Shown: positions 23,226-31,441 of the stretch, in pieces
Numbering within the stretch: position 1 is the stretch's first letter
Layout of the letters: every line of letters starts with the position of its first letter
Notes under the pieces: generated by a model
The model's database searches: none
What the model saw: only the letters and a program-made list of their open reading frames with translations
What the model was told of the DNA's origin: nothing
Assembly: GCA_902552475.1 (NCBI GenBank)
Contig: CACDJC010000002.1
Coordinates: 36,483 to 100,482, forward strand
DNA length: 64,000 nucleotides
DNA from: an uncultured Pelagibacteraceae bacterium
GTDB taxonomy: Bacteria; Pseudomonadota; Alphaproteobacteria; Pelagibacterales; Pelagibacteraceae
Reading direction: 5' to 3'
Translations under genes and position numbers: made by a program

Positions 23226-23903
23226 ATGGAAATGGGTTTTAGATGGGATTTTGCTTATGAAATTCTACCACAGATGCTTTTGGCAACTTTTAATACCATA
23301 ATTGCTGCTGGTGTAGGTTATTTAATAGCTCTTGTTGTAGGTTTATTGTTTTTATTAGGGCAAAGAACTCCATATAAAATAATAAATGTAATAAATAGAG
23401 AAATAGTTGAATTTATTCGTTCTACACCTCTTCTTATACAATTATTTTTTGTTTATTTTGTTCTACCACAATTTGGCATTACTTTATCTGCATGGGTATG
23501 CGGAATGATTACAATTGGGCTTCATTTTGGAACTTATCTTTCGGAAGTATATAGAGGAGCATTAGAAGGAGTCTCAAAAACCCAATGGGAAGCATGTAGA
23601 GCACTAAATTTTTCTACTTTATATACTTATAGAAGAATTGTTCTTCCACAAGCTTTTCCAATAGCAATACCAGGGATGGGAAATTATTTAGTTGGTATTT
23701 TTAAAGATACTCCTCTTTTATCAACAATCGGGGTTGCTGAATTATTCCATGCAGCGACTGCTGTAGGTGGATATAATTATAGATATTTGGAACCTTACAC
23801 AATGGTTGGTATAATATTTTTAATTCTTTCAGTTCCAGCAGCTATGTGGGTTAGAAACTTAGAAAGAAAAGTTAATATTGCACAAGGAAAAATTAAAAAG
23901 TAA
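23226..23903 (+). CDS. ehuD: Amino-acid-type ABC transporter permease (EhuD)
   Basis: Second membrane subunit, homologous to the first: GLHFGTYLSEVYRGALEGVSKTQWEACRAL is its EAA loop region. The track starts it at a TTG (23202) inside ehuC; I prefer the in-frame ATG at 23226 because it lies four bases after the ehuC stop, gives the usual short N-terminus (MEMGFRWDF) and removes an odd charged extension. About 225 aa. Confidence 0.88.
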   Translation: MEMGFRWDFAYEILPQMLLATFNTIIAAGVGYLIALVVGLLFLLGQRTPYKIINVINREIVEFIRSTPLLIQLFFVYFVLPQFGITLSAWVCGMITIGLHFGTYLSEVYRGALEGVSKTQWEACRALNFSTLYTYRRIVLPQAFPIAIPGMGNYLVGIFKDTPLLSTIGVAELFHAATAVGGYNYRYLEPYTMVGIIFLILSVPAAMWVRNLERKVNIAQGKIKK

Positions 23904-23911
23904 TAAAAGTT

Positions 23912-24703
23912 ATGGAAAATAAAAACTCAGACGAAATTATTGTTAAATTTGAAGATGTAACAAAACAGTATGGCGATCTAGTTGTTTTGGACAAATTAAA
24001 TCTAGAGATTAAAAAAAATGAAATGGTATCAATTATTGGACCTTCGGGTTCAGGCAAAACTACAGTTTTAAGAGTTTTGATGACACTAGAAAAAATTAAT
24101 GGAGGTGTAATTCATTTAGATGGAGAACCTTTAACTCATATGAATAGTGAAGGTAAATTAACAGAAGCAAATGAAAAATATTTAAGAGATAGACGCTCAA
24201 AAATTGGTATGGTATTTCAGCAGTTTAATCTTTTTCCTCATATGACAGCACTTCAAAATTGTATTGAGGCACCTGTAGAGGTTCTAGGTATGAAAAAAGA
24301 AGAAGCAGAAGAAAGAGCTCTAGAACTATTAGAGTTAGTAGGTTTGACAGATAAAAAAGACCAACATCCAAGTCGATTATCTGGAGGACAACAACAAAGA
24401 GTTGCAATAGCTAGAGCGTTAGCAATGAGACCCAAAGTTATGCTTTTAGATGAAATTACTTCTGCATTAGACCCAGAGGTAGTAGGTGAAGTTCTTAATG
24501 TAATTAGATCTTTAAACAAGGAGCATAATTTAACAATGATCATGGTTACTCACCAAATGGGATTTGCTAGAGAAATATCAGATCGTGTTTGTTTTTTTAA
24601 TGAAGGTAAAATTTTTGAACAAGGACCACCAGAAAAGCTATTCGGCAATCCACAAAACGAAAGAACTAAGCAATTTTTACATGCAGTTCTTGATGCTAAT
24701 TAA
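23912..24703 (+). CDS. ehuA: Amino-acid-type ABC transporter ATPase (EhuA)
   Basis: Energy subunit. Walker A GPSGSGKTT (residues about 43-51), Q-loop VFQQFNLFPHM, signature LSGGQQQRVAIARAL, Walker B VMLLDEITSALDP, H-loop IMVTHQ. Note EIT in Walker B where many relatives have EPT. 263 aa. Its stop shares TTAA with the stop of the convergent MFS gene, so no terminator can lie between them. Confidence 0.9.
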   Translation: MENKNSDEIIVKFEDVTKQYGDLVVLDKLNLEIKKNEMVSIIGPSGSGKTTVLRVLMTLEKINGGVIHLDGEPLTHMNSEGKLTEANEKYLRDRRSKIGMVFQQFNLFPHMTALQNCIEAPVEVLGMKKEEAEERALELLELVGLTDKKDQHPSRLSGGQQQRVAIARALAMRPKVMLLDEITSALDPEVVGEVLNVIRSLNKEHNLTMIMVTHQMGFAREISDRVCFFNEGKIFEQGPPEKLFGNPQNERTKQFLHAVLDAN

Positions 24704-25998
24704 ACTTTAGACTCTACTATCGGTTCATCTTTTTTTGGTTCCTCTATAGGCTCAGTGCTTGGATTTAATTCCATTCCAATCGGAGTAATTGTGTTAGGCA
24801 TTGGAGTAAATTGGGAGTCAGGATTACCAACAACACTTCTAATTCTTTGTCTGTATATTCCATAAATACCCATTGAAGAGTGAAAAATGATTAAGAATAC
24901 AAAAAATCCATTTTCACCAAATATATCCATAAAAATAGAGCATAAAAATGGCCCAGACATTGCACCCATTCCAAAAACAAACTGTAAACCTGCCCCAGCA
25001 GAAACAAATTTTTCTTTTGGAATAAAATCATTAGTGTGAGCAAAGATTAAAGCAAACAAAGGTAAACTGAAGAATGCAAATAAACCAGTAAAAACATAAA
25101 ACCAAAATTTTGAACTTGCCAAACCTTCTGGAAGGTGCATTGTTCCTGTTGAAAAAATTGCAAATAACGCAAATAAAGCAGAAGCAAATGTTGTATAAAT
25201 AATTACAGTTCTTCTATCGTAATTGTCAGATAACTTTCCGATTGGCCATTGAGATATTGCACCAGAGATAGCTATCAAGAATGATACAAATGAAATTTCA
25301 AATATACTAAAATTCATTGATGCAGCATAAACAGCAATTAAAGAAAACATCGAAGAATGACATATTCCACACAACAAAGAACTAACCATTCCCATTGGAG
25401 AAGCCTGATAAAGCTCTTTGATAGTCATACCTGAAATAGATTTAAATCTAGGTGCTTTTTTTTTTGTAAGTAAAATTGGTATAAGAGACAAAGACATAAA
25501 TAGAGAGACAAGTATAAAAGGTTGAAAATTTTCAGGTCTATTAAAGTTAAGAAAAAACATTCCTAATGCCATAGCAGTAAATAATACGATCATATATAAT
25601 GATAAAACACTTCCTCTATTTTTATTGCTTGCCCTATCATTTAACCAACTTTCAGCAACAGTGTACAAACAAACCATACTAAATCCTGTTACAATTCTTA
25701 AAATAAACCATGTGAAAGGTGTTACAATAATAGAGTGGAGCAGAACAATAATTGAAGCCGTTGAAGCAAATGCTGCAAATACTCTTATGTGTCCAACTCT
25801 ACCTATTAAAGAAGGAATAGTTCCTGCGCCTATAAAGTATCCTATAAAATATCCTGAAAGCATGAAACCAGTAGCCGCAATACTAAATTCTTCTTGTACA
25901 GCTCTAACTCCTAGCAAAGATCCTTGTAAACCATGTGCCAACATGATTAATGCCATACCAGTAAAAAGAGCCCAGGAATTTTTAAGTATTTTATTCAT
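24700..25998 (-). CDS. MFS transporter, YcaD-like
   Basis: Twelve predicted membrane helices in two halves. MLSGYFIGYFIGAGTIPSLIGRVGHIR is the loop 2-3 signature and SQWPIGKLSDNYDRRTVII its counterpart in the second half; AESWLNDRASNKNRG after helix 5 is typical of YcaD-like exporters. The C-terminus (about 395-432) is a Pro/Glu-rich cytoplasmic tail. 432 aa. Substrate unknown. Convergent with ehuA; the DMT transporter lies upstream. Confidence 0.85.
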   Translation of the reverse strand: MNKILKNSWALFTGMALIMLAHGLQGSLLGVRAVQEEFSIAATGFMLSGYFIGYFIGAGTIPSLIGRVGHIRVFAAFASTASIIVLLHSIIVTPFTWFILRIVTGFSMVCLYTVAESWLNDRASNKNRGSVLSLYMIVLFTAMALGMFFLNFNRPENFQPFILVSLFMSLSLIPILLTKKKAPRFKSISGMTIKELYQASPMGMVSSLLCGICHSSMFSLIAVYAASMNFSIFEISFVSFLIAISGAISQWPIGKLSDNYDRRTVIIYTTFASALFALFAIFSTGTMHLPEGLASSKFWFYVFTGLFAFFSLPLFALIFAHTNDFIPKEKFVSAGAGLQFVFGMGAMSGPFLCSIFMDIFGENGFFVFLIIFHSSMGIYGIYRQRIRSVVGNPDSQFTPMPNTITPIGMELNPSTEPIEEPKKDEPIVESKV

Positions 25999-26055
25999 AA
26001 TTTCACGCTATTTATTTGCGATCTATTTCTAAATCAAGTCTTAATTGTGACAAAA

Positions 26056-26934
26056 TTAATTTAATTTTGGCTGAGATTTTTTAATTTTAAGATATGAATG
26101 AATGGCTATAGTTATAATTATTATAGTGCCACCAACGATAGTCTCTAGGCTTGGCTCTTCTTTTATAACTAACCAAACCCAAATTGGACCAAGTATAGTT
26201 TCCATTAAAAAGAAAAGATTAACCTCTGCGCCAGTTATAAATCTAGGAGCAATTGTTACTAATACAAAAGGGATTGCTACACACATTACACACATCAAAG
26301 GTATATAAAATAAATCTTTTCCAATTAATTCAAAACTATCAACAAAGAAAAATGCAAAAATTGCCACACATAACTTACCAATTACTGCAGAAGGTACTAA
26401 ATCTCTATTTTTAGCGTATCTTGCAAGCGTTGCGTTACAAGCCAAACCAAATGCTGTTACTAAACCAAATAAGTCACCATAAATATTACCCAATTTAAGA
26501 GAGTCATGAAAAATATACACGCAAGCTGCAAAAGTAATAAATATAGCTGTAAGTGTTTTTTTATCAGGCGCTTCTTTTAAAAAAAGAGCTCCCAGTATAG
26601 CTGAAAGCATGGGAGCCAATGCAATCATAACCAAAGTATTAGCTACGTTGGTATTTTGTATCGATATTAAGAAAGTAATATTACAAGCAGAGAAGCTTAT
26701 AAAATAAAATATTCCTGGGTAACCAATACCAAATAATGCTTTTAAAAAATTACTTTTATAAAAGAATAATAGACCAATCAAAACCACTAAAAAAGGTATA
26801 GCACCTCTGTAAAACAACATTCCCCAAGTCTCTATATTAGATAACCTTATTAATAATGAGTCTGGTGTGAGCAACATTACAGCTACAAATGCTAATAAAG
26901 AACCTTTTTGTTGGTTGGTTGAATTTTGAAACAT
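26056..26934 (-). CDS. DMT-superfamily transporter (EamA)
   Basis: Ten hydrophobic helices arranged as two EamA repeats (about 10-135 and 150-285). NVANTLVMIALAPMLSAILGALFLKE closes the first repeat and LFFLMETILGPIWVWLVIKEEPS the second, both classical EamA signatures. 292 aa. Its ATG overlaps the stop of the DUF255 gene by one base, so it is probably cotranscribed with it. Substrate unknown. Confidence 0.88.
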   Translation of the reverse strand: MFQNSTNQQKGSLLAFVAVMLLTPDSLLIRLSNIETWGMLFYRGAIPFLVVLIGLLFFYKSNFLKALFGIGYPGIFYFISFSACNITFLISIQNTNVANTLVMIALAPMLSAILGALFLKEAPDKKTLTAIFITFAACVYIFHDSLKLGNIYGDLFGLVTAFGLACNATLARYAKNRDLVPSAVIGKLCVAIFAFFFVDSFELIGKDLFYIPLMCVMCVAIPFVLVTIAPRFITGAEVNLFFLMETILGPIWVWLVIKEEPSLETIVGGTIIIITIAIHSYLKIKKSQPKLN

Positions 26935-28877
26935 TACAATTTATTTTCTATATAATTATTAATTTCATTTAGATTTTTTAATTTTTCAGAGCAAGTTTGG
27001 TTTTTACAAACCACAACACTACCTTCTGCTTCGTTTTTATTTTTGTATACAAAAGTTGCTCTTCCCAAATAGTCTTTTTGTAAATTAAGTTTTATATCTT
27101 TTATTGAATCTTGGTTTCCAAAAAAAGTAAATGAAATGCTATTTTCACATAAATCTAAAGTTTTAATAAAACTAAACATTTGAGAAAAAAAAGAATTAAG
27201 CACTTGATGAAATGATTTTTTTAAAATTTCAACTTTATCAAACCAAAACTTATCATTTGTTATTGTATATATTTTGTTACACAAATTTAGATAAATACTA
27301 TTTCCATTTGGAATATTGTTATCATTTAGATCTATTGGACTTACGAAAAGATCATTATCTTTAATTTTATTCTTTTGTAATAATTGAATATCCTTATTAT
27401 AAAATATTTCCCATATTTCTTTCATTATAGTTATTGCTTTTTGTAGCGCTTTTTCATCGCCATTAACTTCGTATAAAGTAACCAACAACATAGCGTAATA
27501 AACATAATCTTCTAAAAACGCATCTATTTCGCTAGTATCATAACAATGATAAATTTTATTTGATAATTTATTATTTAATATTTCTAAAGTGCTAATGGCT
27601 TCATTCTTTAAATTATTATCTTCCAGGACAATTGAGGAACTTATTAAAGTATCTATAATAAAAGCATTTAAGTCAGTTTGTGATTTATCATCAAAAAAAG
27701 GTTTAACCCTTTTCTTTCTTTCTTGAATAAGTTTCTCTTCTATATTAGTTATTTTATTTTGTTCTTCTTCACTTAATTCATTCTTCGACTCAACTAGTAT
27801 ATTTTTTCCTTCAAAATTACCTGAATTAGAAATCTCATATTTTTTTTCAAATAATGGAAAATCATTATCTAGAAGTTTTTTTAATTCTTCATAAGACCAA
27901 ACATAATATTTGCCCTCTATTCCTTCACTATCTGCATCGTATGCAGAACCATATAAATTTTCTTCATTTTTAAATTCTTTATTAATAAAGTTGATTGTTT
28001 GTATAAGTTTCTTTTTAAAATACTCTTTTTTAGTTCTTTGGTAGAACTTGGTTAAAAGACTTATATATTGAATATTGTCATATAACATCTTTTCGAAGTG
28101 AGGTATTACCCACTTTTCATCAACAGCATATCTTGCAATACCTCCTGCTAGTTGATCATAAACTCCCTTTGAAGATATATTGGATAATAATTTTTCAACA
28201 GGAGTTAAGTATTTTTGATTATTTGTTTTTAAGTAAAAATAAAAAATTGCATCAAACATATAAAATTGAGGAAACTTCGGGGCACCTTTGAAACTTCCAT
28301 ATTTTTCATCTAAATAAGATATAATTTTTTCCACGAATGGTTCTAGTGGTTGGCTTAGTACAGCTGATCTTTGATTAATTTTTGAGAAAACTTCTTGCAT
28401 TTGTGGTGCTTGGTTAATTATTTTTTCTCTATTTTCATTGTAAACGCTTGAAACATTATTTAATACTTTTTTAAAATCGGGACGACCTTGCATTTCTCTT
28501 GGAGGGAAATAGGTTCCTCCTGTAAAAGGAACTCCATTTTCATCTAAAAACATAGATAATGGCCAACCACCTTGAGTTCCAGTAAGTATAGAAAGGCTTT
28601 TTTGAAATACATAATCTAAATCAGGTCTTTCTTCTCGATCAACTTTTATATTTATAAATTTTTCATTCATTAACTTTGCCGTATCTTCATCTTCAAAACT
28701 TTCATGAGCCATTACATGACACCAATGGCAGCTTGCATAACCAACACTTAGGAATATTGGTTTTTTTTCTTCTTTTGCTTTGAGCAGTGTTTCTTTATTC
28801 CAGGCAAACCAATTAACCGGATTATTCTCATGCTGCCTAAGGTATGGACTTTTTTCTTTTTTAAGAAGATTTGGCAT
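26934..28877 (-). CDS. Thioredoxin-like DUF255 (YyaL/SSP411) protein
   Basis: N-terminal thioredoxin-fold domain with SVGYASCHWCHVMAHESF (C50 and C53), then a six-hairpin glycosidase-like domain (residues about 180-560; GGIARYAVDEKWVIPHFEKM). Matches the SPATA20/YyaL family. 647 aa, slightly shorter than the usual ~680. Cytoplasmic. Function is not firmly established in the family; a redox or sugar-epimerase role has been suggested. One-base overlap with the downstream DMT gene. Confidence 0.9.
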   Translation of the reverse strand: MPNLLKKEKSPYLRQHENNPVNWFAWNKETLLKAKEEKKPIFLSVGYASCHWCHVMAHESFEDEDTAKLMNEKFINIKVDREERPDLDYVFQKSLSILTGTQGGWPLSMFLDENGVPFTGGTYFPPREMQGRPDFKKVLNNVSSVYNENREKIINQAPQMQEVFSKINQRSAVLSQPLEPFVEKIISYLDEKYGSFKGAPKFPQFYMFDAIFYFYLKTNNQKYLTPVEKLLSNISSKGVYDQLAGGIARYAVDEKWVIPHFEKMLYDNIQYISLLTKFYQRTKKEYFKKKLIQTINFINKEFKNEENLYGSAYDADSEGIEGKYYVWSYEELKKLLDNDFPLFEKKYEISNSGNFEGKNILVESKNELSEEEQNKITNIEEKLIQERKKRVKPFFDDKSQTDLNAFIIDTLISSSIVLEDNNLKNEAISTLEILNNKLSNKIYHCYDTSEIDAFLEDYVYYAMLLVTLYEVNGDEKALQKAITIMKEIWEIFYNKDIQLLQKNKIKDNDLFVSPIDLNDNNIPNGNSIYLNLCNKIYTITNDKFWFDKVEILKKSFHQVLNSFFSQMFSFIKTLDLCENSISFTFFGNQDSIKDIKLNLQKDYLGRATFVYKNKNEAEGSVVVCKNQTCSEKLKNLNEINNYIENKL

Positions 28878-28898
28878 TATTGATTATACAAGAAATTG

Positions 28899-29456
28899 TT
28901 AATGATGATAGAAAGGTTTTCTTGCAAAAATATTTCTCACCATTGGCTCAAACTCTTTTAATGTCATAGATTTGTAATTTGGATCAAATGAGCATTGATC
29001 ATATTTTTCACAAAAATCTATAGTAGCTTGATAATACTTATGATCTTTATATATTTCTCTAGCATTTTTATCTCCTCCTAAATGTTCAGCAGAATAATAA
29101 GTTTGAAACAAACCATGTTTCTCAACAATCCAATGAGTTTTTTCAGAAACATAAGGTCGTAACACTGCTGCAGCATATTGAGAGTGATTCATCGGTGCAA
29201 ATTCGTCTCCAATGTCATGTAATAAAGCAGCAACAATCATCTCTTCACTTTCTCCATTTTTAAAAGCTCTAGTTGCTGTTTGTAATGAATGTTCTAACCT
29301 TGAAACTTGATAACCTTCAAGAGTATTATTAAGACCAGACATAAATTTTAAAATTCTATTTGCCGTCTCTCTTTCAAATTTTTTTTCATGTTTATCTAAA
29401 AGAAGATAATCTTCTTTTGATCCATTTTTCATTTCAGTAAAACTAACTTTTTTCAT
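28899..29456 (-). CDS. HD-domain protein, PhnZ/TmpB-like
   Basis: Metal-dependent HD protein: LEHSLQTA (H56), AALLHDIGDE (H80-D81), MNHSQYAAAVLRP (H91) and IVEKHG (H114) give the ligand set, with a later ATIDFCEKYDQ region supplying the last Asp. The spacing and wording resemble the mixed-valent di-iron oxygenases PhnZ and TmpB more than phosphohydrolases. PhnZ's Tyr/Glu substrate-gating pair is not exactly conserved, so activity is open. 185 aa. No PhnY-type hydroxylase adjoins it, but a PhyH oxygenase is 8 kb away. Confidence 0.7.
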   Translation of the reverse strand: MKKVSFTEMKNGSKEDYLLLDKHEKKFERETANRILKFMSGLNNTLEGYQVSRLEHSLQTATRAFKNGESEEMIVAALLHDIGDEFAPMNHSQYAAAVLRPYVSEKTHWIVEKHGLFQTYYSAEHLGGDKNAREIYKDHKYYQATIDFCEKYDQCSFDPNYKSMTLKEFEPMVRNIFARKPFYHH

Positions 29457-29458
29457 TT

Positions 29459-30928
29459 CTAGTTATTAGAGCCAGTACTCAAGAGAGAAAGTTGTGTAAC
29501 TTTTTCTTCTCCTAATTCATCAATTATTTTAATAGGGTATTCTCCAGTAAAATAATGATCTGTCAATTGTGGATATGTATTATTTCTTTTTTCAAAGCCC
29601 AAAGCTTTATATAGACCATTTATAGATAAATATTTTAAGGATCTTGCGCTAATAAATTCACAAATTTCTTTAACAGATTTATTAGCAGCTAATAATTCTT
29701 TTTTAGTCGGCATATCAACTCCATAAAAATCTGGATATTTAATTTCAGGACTTGCAATTCTTACATGCACTTCTTTAGCCCCTGCATCATATAGCATTTT
29801 AACTATTTTATAAGAAGTTGTTCCTCTAACCAAAGAATCATCAATTAAAATTATTTTTTTATTTTTAATAACAGACAAATTAGCATTTAATTTTAATTTA
29901 ACGCCCAAGCTTCTAATTTTCTGAGTAGGTTCAATAAAAGTTCTTCCTACATAATGATTTCTTATCAATCCTAAATCAAAAGTAATATTTTTCTGTTGAG
30001 CATAACCAAAAGCTGCTGCATTTCCTGAGTCGGGCACAGGAACAACAACATCTGCATCTAAATTGTCTTCTTTAGCTAATTGTGCTCCTAAGTTTTTTCT
30101 ATATTCATAGGCTGTTATTCCATTTAAGATACTATCTGGTCTTGAAAAATATATATATTCAAAAACACATGGTCTAATTTTTTTTGGAGAAAAAGGTTTT
30201 AAACTTTTTAATTCATTGTTTTCAACATAAACTATTTCACCATTTTCAACTTCTCTAACAAATTTTGCTCCAATAATATCGAATGCACAAGTTTCAGAAG
30301 CAAAAACATATGAATTTTTTAATTTACCAATTACTAAAGGTCTTATTCCGTAAGGGTCTCTTACTCCAATAAGAGTGTTTTGTGTCATCATTACTAATGC
30401 ATAGCCACCTTGTATTTGAAAAAGTGCATCTACGATTTTATCAATTGTTTTTTCTCTTTTTGATTTTGCAATAAGCTGAACAATAGTTTCAGTATCTGAA
30501 GTAGTGTAAAATATAGCACCTTCTTGAACTAATTTTTTTCTCAAAGTTATTGCATTAGTAAGATTACCATTGTGAGAAACTCCAATTCCTCCAGCATTTG
30601 TATCTGCAAAGAAAGGCTGGACATTTCTTAAGGCTGTACCCCCAGTTGTTGAATATCTATTATGCCCGATAGCATACTTTCCAGGCAGTTTTTTTAAAAC
30701 TTTCTCTTTATTAAAATTGTCTCCAACCAGTCCAAATCTTTTTTCTGAATGATATTTTTCTCCATCAAAAGATACTATTCCACAACCTTCTTGCCCTCTA
30801 TGTTGAAGGGCATGAAGTCCTAGAGCAGTTAATGTTGATGCATCAGTAATATTACCAATACCAAAAACACCACATTCTTCCTTTAGTTTTGGATTATAAA
30901 TCTTGAACTTTTTCTTTTGCTTTTTCAT
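29459..30928 (-). CDS. purF: Amidophosphoribosyltransferase
   Basis: First committed step of purine synthesis: PRPP plus glutamine to phosphoribosylamine. N-terminal nucleophile Cys19 in KEECGVFGI would be exposed by removal of an 18-residue basic propeptide. GHNRYSTTG and SHNGNLTNA belong to the glutaminase half; VVPVPDSGN and ILIDDSLVRGTTS to the PRPP-binding half. 489 aa. Its start overlaps the end of cvpA by 35 bases, the classical cvpA-purF pair. Confidence 0.97.
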   Translation of the reverse strand: MKKQKKKFKIYNPKLKEECGVFGIGNITDASTLTALGLHALQHRGQEGCGIVSFDGEKYHSEKRFGLVGDNFNKEKVLKKLPGKYAIGHNRYSTTGGTALRNVQPFFADTNAGGIGVSHNGNLTNAITLRKKLVQEGAIFYTTSDTETIVQLIAKSKREKTIDKIVDALFQIQGGYALVMMTQNTLIGVRDPYGIRPLVIGKLKNSYVFASETCAFDIIGAKFVREVENGEIVYVENNELKSLKPFSPKKIRPCVFEYIYFSRPDSILNGITAYEYRKNLGAQLAKEDNLDADVVVPVPDSGNAAAFGYAQQKNITFDLGLIRNHYVGRTFIEPTQKIRSLGVKLKLNANLSVIKNKKIILIDDSLVRGTTSYKIVKMLYDAGAKEVHVRIASPEIKYPDFYGVDMPTKKELLAANKSVKEICEFISARSLKYLSINGLYKALGFEKRNNTYPQLTDHYFTGEYPIKIIDELGEEKVTQLSLLSTGSNN

Positions 30929-31436
30929 ATTCTTTCTGGCTTGGGAATTCTTTTATAAGATAGTTGCTACCTTTTTCAACCCATGGAAATGTAACAGATT
31001 GAGCTAAGTTAATTGGCCATTTTTTGTGATTATAAATTATATTAATAGTTGCAAATATACATACACATATAATGTATGCTTTAAAGAATCCAAAAAAGAA
31101 ACCAAAGATTCTATCCATAGCACCTAAACCAGTGTATGTAATTGCTTTTTTAATTGATCTATTGATTAAAAGAATAATAAAAATAACTATTACAAATAAA
31201 CTTATACCTAAAGCAACATCTAGCACATACTCACTATCAATTAAACCATCGACATACGGTTTTGCTTTTGGAAATAAAAATAATGTAATTACATATGCTA
31301 ACAACCATTTCGATGCTGAAAGTAAGCTTAATAAAAAACCTTTTTTTGAACATTCAAACAATGTCCAGAGGGTTATGATTAAATAAATAGTATCGAATGA
31401 AGAGATTTCATTAAAAAAATCAAAAATTGTATCCAT
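30894..31436 (-). CDS. cvpA: CvpA family membrane protein
   Basis: Colicin V production family protein. Four hydrophobic helices, with the conserved GAMDRIFGFFFGFFKAYIIC segment (about 102-121). 180 aa. Located directly upstream of purF with overlapping frames. The family contributes to envelope stress tolerance; the link to purF is positional. Six-base gap to the upstream RND gene. Confidence 0.88.
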   Translation of the reverse strand: MDTIFDFFNEISSFDTIYLIITLWTLFECSKKGFLLSLLSASKWLLAYVITLFLFPKAKPYVDGLIDSEYVLDVALGISLFVIVIFIILLINRSIKKAITYTGLGAMDRIFGFFFGFFKAYIICVCIFATINIIYNHKKWPINLAQSVTFPWVEKGSNYLIKEFPSQKEYEKAKEKVQDL

Positions 31437-31441
31437 TAAAA

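Noticed and set aside
25625-26032. 135-aa plus-strand ORF across the MFS gene start
   Set aside because: Antisense to conserved transporter helices; no family match and no ribosome site.
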